Of a stretch of 34,484 nucleotides of DNA, positions 27,501-34,484 are shown piece after piece. The stretch lies in the NCBI GenBank assembly GCA_946548575.1, contig CAMNPT010000011.1, positions 1 through 34,484 on the forward strand. Direction: 5' to 3'. The translations under genes and the position numbers were made by a program. Under the pieces are notes generated by a model that saw only the letters and a list, made by a program, of their open reading frames with translations, was not told where the DNA came from and ran no database searches. Each line of letters starts with the position of its first letter. Position 1 is the first letter of the stretch. This DNA is from an uncultured Clostridium sp. (lineage in GTDB: Bacteria; Bacillota; Clostridia; TANB77; CAG-508).

Positions 27501-29380
27501 TTCAAATAAAACCAGCTGAAAATTTAGAAATTGAACAATTACGTATTATAACTAATTTAGGAGTAATAGAAGTAAAAGATGAGCAATTAGATAATAGTGA
27601 ATATGTTTACACTGAAGAACAAAAACAAGCTATAGAAAATAGAAATAAAAATATGAAAACAGAAGATATAGAGTATAATGACCAAATAAATATAGGAGAA
27701 TTGGAAGCAGGAGAAGCAAAAGTTTTATATTATGCTATAAAAATTAACAAGCCAAATTCTGAAGGAAATATTACAGTTTCACCTATTGCAACATATAACA
27801 ATGTTAATTATAGATCAAATGTAATATCAAATCAGGTTAGGAATCTTGATATTTCGATTAGTATGGATACAGACAATCAAACTTCATATATAAAAACAAA
27901 TGATAAGGTTACCTATACAATTAGTATTAAAAATAATACTGAAAACAATATTGAAGGTATAAATATAGATGATATTATTCCTTATAGTTTAACTGTTACT
28001 GATTTTAGTTGTGATGGAGAAGATTTATCTTATTTAAATAAATCTAATGTATTGGAATTTTATATAAATCTAGAGCCTAATCAACAAAAAAATATACAAG
28101 TAGAAACAGTTGTTGATTATTCAGAAATAAGAGATGAACCAGAAACTATAACTAATTATGCTGTAGCAACGTTTAATGGAATAGAACTAGGAAAAACATT
28201 AGAAGTAAATCATATAATAGAGGCAAATGAAAAAGAAGAAGAAAATGATAATGAAAATGAAAATCAAAATGATAACAATAGTTCAGAAAATAATGATAAT
28301 CAAAGCAATTCAGATAATACAAATAATAACAATAAAAATTCAAGCAATATTGCAAATGGAACAAATTTAGTTACAGGTATGGCATGGTTTGATGAAAATG
28401 AAAATGGTACAATAGATGACAATGAAAAAACATTAAGTGATATAAAAGTAAAATTACTTAATACTAATACAAATACATTTTTAAAAAATGATAATGGAAA
28501 TGATGTAGAAGTTGCAACAAATGAAAAAGGAATATATATTATATCAAATATACCTAATGGAGAATATATTGCAATATTTGATTATGATAAAACAAAGTAT
28601 GGTTTAACTGAATATAAAGCAAAGAATATAAATGAACAAAAAAATTCAGATGTAATGTTAAGTGAAATACAAATAGAAAATAACAAACAATATATACCAT
28701 CAACAGATATTATACAAATAAATAATAAAAATATTTCAGGTATAAACATAGGATTAATAAATCAAAAAACATTTGATTTGAGATTAGATAAATATGTAAA
28801 TAAAATAATAATTCAAGATTCTAGAGGAACAACTGTAAAACAATATGATAATACAACACTTGCAAAAGTAGAATTAGATAGAAAAACAATACAGGGAACA
28901 ACAGTTGTAATAGAATATAAAATAAGTGTAACAAATGTGGGACAAGTATCAGGATATGCAACTGAAGTTGTAGATTATATACCAAATGATTTGAAATTTA
29001 GTTCAGAATTAAATAAAGATTGGTATATAAATTCAAATAAAATATACAATTCTAGTTTGGCTAATTCAGAGATTAAACCAGGACAAACAGAAGAAGTTAC
29101 TTTAACATTAACAAAAGTAATGACAGATAATAATACAGGAAGAACAAATAATATGGCTGAAATTACAAAAGATTATAATGATTTGGGATTAAGTGATGGA
29201 AATTCAACTCCAGCAAATAAGGCTCAAGGAGAAAATGATATGGGTTCAGCAGATATAATAATTAGTATAAAAACAGGTGGAGTAATATATTTAACAGTAG
29301 CAATTATAATTTTAATTGTTCTAATAATTATAGCTTATCTAATTATAAGAAAAAATACAAATGAAAACTATGAAATCTAG
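24512..29380 (+). CDS. Giant secreted surface protein A2 (paralog of A1)
   Basis: A 1622-residue paralog of A1. Signal peptide (about 1-34), the same opening plan (NKNVEFGAYL and NDIQIITNKI), DUF11-like repeats near 843 and 1125 (KTNDKVTYTISIKNNT), an Asn/Asp/Glu-rich linker (about 1235-1283), an SdrD_B-like domain near 1285 (GMAWFDENENGTIDDNE), and a C-terminal membrane helix after SIKTGG. It lacks LPXTG. Sequence shared with A1 is spread over the whole length but diverged, so this is an old duplication. It is followed by B2 after 18 bases. Confidence 0.85.
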   Translation: MKQRVLSIMCVVTLIITLTMTYFVYAGANIASYASDNVSTNNKNVEFGAYLEKRDSEDILNLSVKVKNDGYFNGEINLENSNFKLKEAKNDFIQKIEENSIILNQINSETEAKLEISIEPIKDDTFNIGLLNMSSNLNLRGIYKNSSDKDIEINATREVKYEYGENNTNENVKNDIQIITNKITKISGEEKRVVQLQMNVGLNENNYPMKEIELNVNIPKINNKEVQKVDKIIKYNTMTNSEFNFENSVAKILLKNEQNEQNNIVWEKQGNETVIITLIYDSDVEINSEEISTEEKVVLYNQKELNATNRIELNNEEKDEIIKLEQINREESIYKGKLYFGIDRIIQNKTKIQFNLAYAENNVIVLEEPVKYVTSDNEVDANVIYNKTVISKESFDKILGVDGKIEIFNQNEVLLETVDNNSEVNEKNNIVIDYTGKEPSSILIKTTVPISEGDIDLTHTKTIKGTNKEIVKQATELKSVISYQYGTSDIDKIEANVVLEESSSDAEIEVDKSSLSTVVDNNVEIKAILKANNEKQNLYTEPGIILELPEEVEEVQIKNINLIYDEELKIKEYKVEGRYIIVYLEGTQTNYKNSGIEGTILLVNANIKLSRKTATKDSRINLITYNQGEVKNSSKSIKIVAPNDITAINNIKDLDIVTIGEEKVKEVELERGKNLKTVETEIEIINSNQNTMENIKVLGTFPTKSEENNIETKVTEGINLEGIEDAKIYYTENESATDDLENVENGWQEQITDGAKVSKYMVEVPTLESGENIVGTYKTEIPKLLDYNQEAKEGYSVTYTNTLTKSVGSTSATTLMLSTGAGPELDVKLVPVVGEEELAENAIVRNGEVIKYQIQVSNSGSEDISDVTIQSIVPTGTVLVKPYENVKYVGAAYYKEHDDTTYQDTIETIKVGEKITKEFEVRVKSDIAENTEIANMAQIKYGDVTKQTEAVRLKTKEGKIRISNKTLSEGNLYVYDTVEYYTIIENISNEKQENVKVQIKPAENLEIEQLRIITNLGVIEVKDEQLDNSEYVYTEEQKQAIENRNKNMKTEDIEYNDQINIGELEAGEAKVLYYAIKINKPNSEGNITVSPIATYNNVNYRSNVISNQVRNLDISISMDTDNQTSYIKTNDKVTYTISIKNNTENNIEGINIDDIIPYSLTVTDFSCDGEDLSYLNKSNVLEFYINLEPNQQKNIQVETVVDYSEIRDEPETITNYAVATFNGIELGKTLEVNHIIEANEKEEENDNENENQNDNNSSENNDNQSNSDNTNNNNKNSSNIANGTNLVTGMAWFDENENGTIDDNEKTLSDIKVKLLNTNTNTFLKNDNGNDVEVATNEKGIYIISNIPNGEYIAIFDYDKTKYGLTEYKAKNINEQKNSDVMLSEIQIENNKQYIPSTDIIQINNKNISGINIGLINQKTFDLRLDKYVNKIIIQDSRGTTVKQYDNTTLAKVELDRKTIQGTTVVIEYKISVTNVGQVSGYATEVVDYIPNDLKFSSELNKDWYINSNKIYNSSLANSEIKPGQTEEVTLTLTKVMTDNNTGRTNNMAEITKDYNDLGLSDGNSTPANKAQGENDMGSADIIISIKTGGVIYLTVAIIILIVLIIIAYLIIRKNTNENYEI

Positions 29381-29398
29381 AAAGAAAGGAGGAGAAAA

Positions 29399-32300
29399 AT
29401 GAAATTAATAAAAAAGATATTTGTCTCATTTATAATAATGATTGGAATAATAATTATGAGTGATTTAAGTAAGGTTGAAGCAGTTGAATATAATTGGGGA
29501 GATGATATTTCTAAATTACAAGTTAATGATACAATTAAAATACCACATTGGCATTATGTAAGAAATAAAAGACTTTTATGCATACAGCAAGATAACCATT
29601 GGTATCAAGATAGTTATAACTTTACAGTGAAATATATAGTAACTATTGAAGGAAAAAAAGCAGTTTGTAATGGAAAAGAGATAGAAGATAATGTTAATGC
29701 AAAATTTGCTTATATATTAAATTGTAGCTCTTGTGATCAATATGCTAGAACATCTTTTGAATTACCATTTAAAGGAGAAAAAGAACTTACTGAGGCTAAT
29801 GAACCAAGAAGTTATTGGCCAAATATATTTGTGTGGGATATGCTTTATGATTGGAGAAATAGTGTAGGCAAAGCTTTAGGTATACCTAGTGCTTTATTTC
29901 AAGCTGGTCAGAGTAATACTGGTATTTCAGAGATAGTAAGAGGCAGAGCAGCCGAATATAGTAATAGTCTTAAAACAACATCAACAACAGACAATACTAA
30001 TATTGATAAAATAAGTGCTACACAACAATATATTAATGGAGTAGAATATGTAAAAGTAGGACCATTTAACTGGATTTTTCCAAATAATTTAAATAATATA
30101 ACAATAATTAATCAAAATAATGATATTGTAGGAATAAGTAAAGTAATAAATAACGATGGAAATGTTATTAATGTTAATGAGGTTGTATCAGGTAAAAATT
30201 TTTATTTATGTGTACCAACAAATGTAACAGAAATAAAAAGTTATAAAGCTGAATGTGGTTCAGGGTTATTGTGTGCTAAAATTTATTTGTTAGAATCACC
30301 AACTCCTGGGAGTCAAAATTTAATGATAAGAGATCCATATACAAAATCACTTTCTATAGAAAAGACGATAAATAAAAAGCTAACAGGTGGTTTAAAAATT
30401 ATCAAAGTAGACTCAGACAATACAAATATAAAATTAAAAGATGTTACATTTACAATTACAGGACCAAGCTATTCTACTGGAAAAGATTTTAAAACAAATG
30501 CTAGTGGAATAATCGAATTAAAAGATTTAATTCCAGGTTCATATAGTGTAATAGAAAAAGGCAATCCAAATTATGGTTATAATGTTATAACAGAAGGAAA
30601 TGTAAATGTAAAAGCAGGATCAACTGCAGAAAAAACAATAAAAAATATAAAACAAACAGGAAATTTACAAATAATAAAGAAAGATAAAGATTCAGATTCA
30701 ATATTAAATAATTTTGAATTTAAAATTGTAAATGGTGATGGAAAATATATAATTGCCAAAGACTCAAATGGAGAAGTTCAAACAACAGTAACAGGAAGTA
30801 TAACTTTAGGAAGTATGGAATATACAACAACAGATTCAAATGCAACAACATTTAAAACAGATGAAGAAGGTAAAATATCAATTTATAACATATTACAAGG
30901 TACATATACAATTAATGAAGTAGGTGTATCAAATGCTCCAGAAAAAGACTATAGTTATTATGATGTAGATGAAAATTATATTTGGTGGAAAGTAAGTAAT
31001 GATGGAGGAGCAAATTGGAGCACAGAAACTAGTGGAAATGCATCAATTACAGTTGGAAGACAAGAATCTGATAAAACATCAAGTGATACAGAATCAAATA
31101 TTTCAGATAAAGTAACTATATTAAACAGAAGAAAATATATAGATATATCAGGATATGTATGGGAAGATATATTATATAATGATGGAAAAGAAAACTTAAA
31201 AAATGACTTATCTAGTGATGGTGAATTAGATTCATCAGATAATAAATTAGCAAATATTAAGGTAACATTATATAATTCATCAGGAACACAAATGTCTACT
31301 ACAACAACAGACACAAGTGGAAACTATAAATTTATTAAACAAGAAATAGATAGTTTGATAGGTGCATATATAGAATTTGAATACAATGGAATGGCATATC
31401 AATGTGTTTTACCATATAATGATAATAATATTTCTGTATCAGATTCAGAAAAAAGAGAAGAAATAATACAATCTAAAGGATCAAAAGCTGTTGAAATTAA
31501 TAAAATATCAGATACTGAAACTATTGACCTAAGAGAAGAGTTTAATAGTAAATTTGAAACAATAACAAATAATAATGCAAAATCAACAACAGGAGAAGAC
31601 ACAGAATTAAAATATGATTATGAAAATCATAAAAGTACTTTAGATTATGAAATAGTTGATAGTAGTAAACCATCAACAGGATATACAGGACAAACACCAC
31701 CAGTAACAAATGTTGCAGATAAATATATAATAGCATCATCAACAAAAACAATATATAATAATGAAATATTTGGGGAAACAACAGAAAGTATAAGAACAAG
31801 TGGACTTGATGAAATAAAAAACATTAACTTTGGAATTTGTAAAAGAGAACAACCAGATTTAGCTGCAACAGAAGAAATTGGAGATGTAAAAATAAAACTA
31901 AATGGATATACACATACATATAATTACCCAAGAAAAAATCGTGGAGATAGTGATTATAATGAAGATAACTTTAATGTAGGAGTGCAATTTGAAAATAAAT
32001 ATGTAAATTCATCATTTACAAGAACAGTATATTCATCAGATGTAAGTTATAATAAACAAGAAGGTGGAGAAACAGGAAAACTAAAAGTTTATGTAACATA
32101 TAAAATATCAATAGGAAATTATAATTCTGATTTTGAATCTAAAGTGCAAGAAATAGTAAATTACTATGATAATAGGTATATAATAGAAACAGATGAAGAA
32201 GAAGGAATACCAATATATACATTAGATGGAAATAGTAAAAATGAAATAAGATATACAATTGATAACAATTATGCAAGTGAGACAGTAAAAACAGAAAGTG

Positions 32301-34267
32301 GAACAGATGTATATTATAAAAAAGTTAACATTTTAGCAAATCAGGATATAGGTTCATCACCAAAAGATATATATATAAGATATAGATTAAATAATGATGC
32401 AATAAATTCAATATTAAATGGAAATGTTACACTAAATTCAATATCAGAAATATTATCATATTCAACATATAAAAATGGAAAAATATATGGAGGAATAGAT
32501 AAAAACTCAAATCCAGGAACAACAGATCCAACAGATTTAGATAAAGAAAGAAATGGAATTGCAAAATATAGTTTTGAAAATGATACAGGATTTGCACCAT
32601 CTTTAAGACTAATACTACAAGAAGGAAGAGTAATAAAAGGAACAGTATGGGAAGATAAAGCATTAGAAAGTGAATTAGCAAAATCAGGATATGATAAACG
32701 AAGAATAGGTGATGGAAAATATACAACTGATGAAAATGTAGTAAATAATGTCAATGTAGAATTATTAAATGCAAATGATTTAAGTGTAGTAACATTATAT
32801 CAATTCAATGTAGCAAATAAGACAGATTTAAGAAAAAGAACCGCAGAAATGACTACAGGAGATATAAATGCAGAGTGTAGAGGAAGCAGTGTAGGAAGCA
32901 ACCTTGAAAGTCAAGGAGATTACGAATTCTCAGGTGTAATACCAGGAAAATATGTATTAAGATTTACATATGGAAATACAAGTGTAATGTATGATACAAA
33001 TGGAAATAAACTTGGAGAAATCAAAGACTTTGGAGGAATAGATGCATATAAATCAACAATATATAGAGGAGGAACTCCACATACCACTGATCAAAATGAT
33101 AAAACATATTGGTATTGGTATAGAGCAGAAACCTCAAAAGATAGCACTGAAAATAGACTATCTGATGCAAAAGACAAAAATGGAGTAAAAAATACAAATG
33201 GAGGAACAGAAGAATTTGACATTATACAATATAGAACAACATCAAAAGAAAATTTAAATTATAATCAAATAGTAAATGAAGAAAAACAACTAGAAAAAAT
33301 AAAAGCAGAATCACATGAATTTGAAATGCCAATAGATTATGACATAAATGATAAAATTAGTGATGGAACAAAAGAACTTAAATTTATATTTGATCAAATG
33401 GACTTTGGTATAATAGAGAGACCAAGACAAAACCTATTACTAGAAAAACAAATTGCATATGTTGAGTTATCATTAAGTAATAATAATGTAATAATATCAG
33501 GAGATCCAAGAGTAGAAACATTACCAGGATTGCAAATATTAGGAAACGACATAAAAATTGACTTAGAATCTGAATTAACACAAAAAGCAACATTAAAAGT
33601 AGTATATGAAATAGTAGTAGATAATAGTAATGTTGAAATAGATTATAATGATCCTAGATATTATGATTATTATGAATTAACAGAAGGAACAAGAAAAGAA
33701 GATGTATATAAAACAGTACAAATAAAAAACTTAGTAGATTATGTATCAAACGACTTATCAATAGATATAAAAAATCAACCAGATTGGATGGATGTAGAAG
33801 TAATAGAAAGCGAATCTGAACCAAGTGCAGGAAAATATGCATTGATAAAAAATGAGAATATAAGTGAAGCGGCATGGAAAAAAGCAAAAACATATAATCA
33901 TATAATAGCAACATCAAAATTTGCTGACCTTGAACCAGGACAAGGAAAAATATCAGTAAAATTAGAAGCAAGTAAAACATTATATAATACAGATGATTTG
34001 ACAATGGATAATGAAATTGAGGTAAATGAATATAAAGAAAGAGCAATAACAAACACAACACCAGGAAATTATATACCAGGATTATTACAATCAATAGACG
34101 AATGGCTAGATGTTCATGAAGCAGATGATGATGCGGTAAATATTACAATAACTCCACCATATGGAGAAAACAGAAATTATGTGCAATTTATAATAATAGG
34201 AACTATATCATTAATTATATTAGCAACAGGAGTTGTATTAATTAAGAAAATAGTATTAAGGGATTAA
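29399..34267 (+). CDS. Giant secreted surface protein B2 (paralog of B1)
   Basis: A 1622-residue paralog of B1 with the same plan: signal peptide (about 1-29), N-terminal domain with C61 (LLCIQ) and Q168 (ALFQAG), SpaA-like domains near 329 and 420 (GGLKIIKVD and GNLQIIKKD), SdrD_B-like modules near 580 (ISGYVWED) and 1078 (KGTVWED), and a C-terminal membrane helix ending KKIVLRD. The anchor motif is TPPYGEN where B1 has IPPTGES, so the sortase threonine is replaced by tyrosine. Four extra cysteines are in the N-terminal domain. AAGGAGGAG precedes the ATG. The stop lies inside the first terminal repeat. Confidence 0.85.
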   Translation: MKLIKKIFVSFIIMIGIIIMSDLSKVEAVEYNWGDDISKLQVNDTIKIPHWHYVRNKRLLCIQQDNHWYQDSYNFTVKYIVTIEGKKAVCNGKEIEDNVNAKFAYILNCSSCDQYARTSFELPFKGEKELTEANEPRSYWPNIFVWDMLYDWRNSVGKALGIPSALFQAGQSNTGISEIVRGRAAEYSNSLKTTSTTDNTNIDKISATQQYINGVEYVKVGPFNWIFPNNLNNITIINQNNDIVGISKVINNDGNVINVNEVVSGKNFYLCVPTNVTEIKSYKAECGSGLLCAKIYLLESPTPGSQNLMIRDPYTKSLSIEKTINKKLTGGLKIIKVDSDNTNIKLKDVTFTITGPSYSTGKDFKTNASGIIELKDLIPGSYSVIEKGNPNYGYNVITEGNVNVKAGSTAEKTIKNIKQTGNLQIIKKDKDSDSILNNFEFKIVNGDGKYIIAKDSNGEVQTTVTGSITLGSMEYTTTDSNATTFKTDEEGKISIYNILQGTYTINEVGVSNAPEKDYSYYDVDENYIWWKVSNDGGANWSTETSGNASITVGRQESDKTSSDTESNISDKVTILNRRKYIDISGYVWEDILYNDGKENLKNDLSSDGELDSSDNKLANIKVTLYNSSGTQMSTTTTDTSGNYKFIKQEIDSLIGAYIEFEYNGMAYQCVLPYNDNNISVSDSEKREEIIQSKGSKAVEINKISDTETIDLREEFNSKFETITNNNAKSTTGEDTELKYDYENHKSTLDYEIVDSSKPSTGYTGQTPPVTNVADKYIIASSTKTIYNNEIFGETTESIRTSGLDEIKNINFGICKREQPDLAATEEIGDVKIKLNGYTHTYNYPRKNRGDSDYNEDNFNVGVQFENKYVNSSFTRTVYSSDVSYNKQEGGETGKLKVYVTYKISIGNYNSDFESKVQEIVNYYDNRYIIETDEEEGIPIYTLDGNSKNEIRYTIDNNYASETVKTESGTDVYYKKVNILANQDIGSSPKDIYIRYRLNNDAINSILNGNVTLNSISEILSYSTYKNGKIYGGIDKNSNPGTTDPTDLDKERNGIAKYSFENDTGFAPSLRLILQEGRVIKGTVWEDKALESELAKSGYDKRRIGDGKYTTDENVVNNVNVELLNANDLSVVTLYQFNVANKTDLRKRTAEMTTGDINAECRGSSVGSNLESQGDYEFSGVIPGKYVLRFTYGNTSVMYDTNGNKLGEIKDFGGIDAYKSTIYRGGTPHTTDQNDKTYWYWYRAETSKDSTENRLSDAKDKNGVKNTNGGTEEFDIIQYRTTSKENLNYNQIVNEEKQLEKIKAESHEFEMPIDYDINDKISDGTKELKFIFDQMDFGIIERPRQNLLLEKQIAYVELSLSNNNVIISGDPRVETLPGLQILGNDIKIDLESELTQKATLKVVYEIVVDNSNVEIDYNDPRYYDYYELTEGTRKEDVYKTVQIKNLVDYVSNDLSIDIKNQPDWMDVEVIESESEPSAGKYALIKNENISEAAWKKAKTYNHIIATSKFADLEPGQGKISVKLEASKTLYNTDDLTMDNEIEVNEYKERAITNTTPGNYIPGLLQSIDEWLDVHEADDDAVNITITPPYGENRNYVQFIIIGTISLIILATGVVLIKKIVLRD

Positions 34268-34350
34268 GGGACAACCTTTTTCCCTTTTTTTTGAGGGATT
34301 AGGGGACGTTCTTTTTTTCCCTTTTTTAGGGATTAGGGGACACTCCTTGG
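34259..34350. repeat. Three tandem 34-bp GGGGAC-type repeats (REP-like)
   Basis: Units start at about 34259, 34294 and 34328 with AGGGATTA[A/G]GGGAC, then a pyrimidine run ending TTCCCTTTTTT in the first two; the third is shorter. They overlap the last codons of B2. The GGGGAC-n-n-TCC pattern relates them to the 6933-7015 palindrome. Confidence 0.75.
34266..34292 (+). terminator. Probable terminator of surface cassette 2
   Basis: AAGGGA (34266-34271) pairs with TCCCTT (34281-34286) over a 9-base loop and is followed by a T-run. The stem is short but GC-containing. Confidence 0.5.
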
Positions 34351-34484
34351 TAAATTGGGTTTAAGGCTTTTCCTACCTAAAGGGGGAGTATGTGTCATTA
34401 TTTTTTTATTTATGATTGATTGGAGTGAGAAATAGAAATTGTTTATTAATAGCTTGAGGAATGCTCAGGGCAAAATTAATATAT
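34351..34484. other. Terminal stretch with no recognised gene
   Basis: I see no coding frame, RNA gene or clear hairpin. It may lead to a gene beyond the window. Confidence 0.4.

Noticed and set aside
1..34484. CRISPR array, tRNA, rRNA or insertion-sequence transposase
   Set aside because: No spaced direct repeats, cloverleaf or transposase motifs were seen; the repeats present are palindromic or short tandem units.

Overview
The window is very AT-rich, with strong AGGAGG-type ribosome binding sites, sigma-A-like promoters, TTG/GTG starts, CotF-like coat proteins, a MecA adaptor and the radC-mreBCD-mrdA-minC order. Together these point to a low-GC Firmicute of the class Clostridia, probably an uncultured gut or host-associated lineage (inference; I cannot run a search).

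Layout. Positions 1-690 hold the 3' end of a coiled-coil ABC/SMC-like ATPase. Positions 794-2655 hold prfA and a ZIP metal transporter, and 2744-5044 a PcrA/UvrD helicase. Positions 5192-5642 carry two small CotF-like coat proteins. An M23 peptidase (5897-6907) and a convergent mecA (7019-7603) flank a perfect 40-bp palindrome. Positions 7792-14032 are a cell-shape operon: DUF4321-like membrane protein, radC, mreB, mreC, mreD, a class B PBP2 (mrdA) and minC. Two small minus-strand genes of unknown function follow (14036-14660). The last 20 kb (14935-34267) is two tandem two-gene cassettes of giant secreted surface proteins (about 1.5-1.6 thousand residues each) with SdrD_B-like and SpaA/Cna_B-like modules and C-terminal membrane anchors. 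REP-like GGGGAC repeats close the window.

The main discovery is a recurrent +1 frameshift. Four conserved genes (ZIP transporter twice, DUF4321-like protein, mreB, mrdA) are each split by one extra C directly before a conserved glycine GGA codon, giving in-frame CGG followed by A. Skipping that one base restores a full-length, family-typical protein every time (247, 85, 343 and 699 aa). I checked every CGG I could find on the coding strand of all genes. These five are the only in-frame CGG codons in about 10,800 codons; every other CGG straddles two codons. CGG therefore looks unassigned or starved in this organism, and CGGA appears to be decoded as one glycine with a +1 shift, by frameshifting at a vacant codon or by a quadruplet-reading glycine tRNA. 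The pattern is seen directly; the mechanism is inference. Three of the five sites are in the cell-shape operon, so shift efficiency could set elongasome levels.

The rest is coherent: the mre/mrd/min genes build the rod-shaped wall, the M23 enzyme trims it, and the surface cassettes decorate it.
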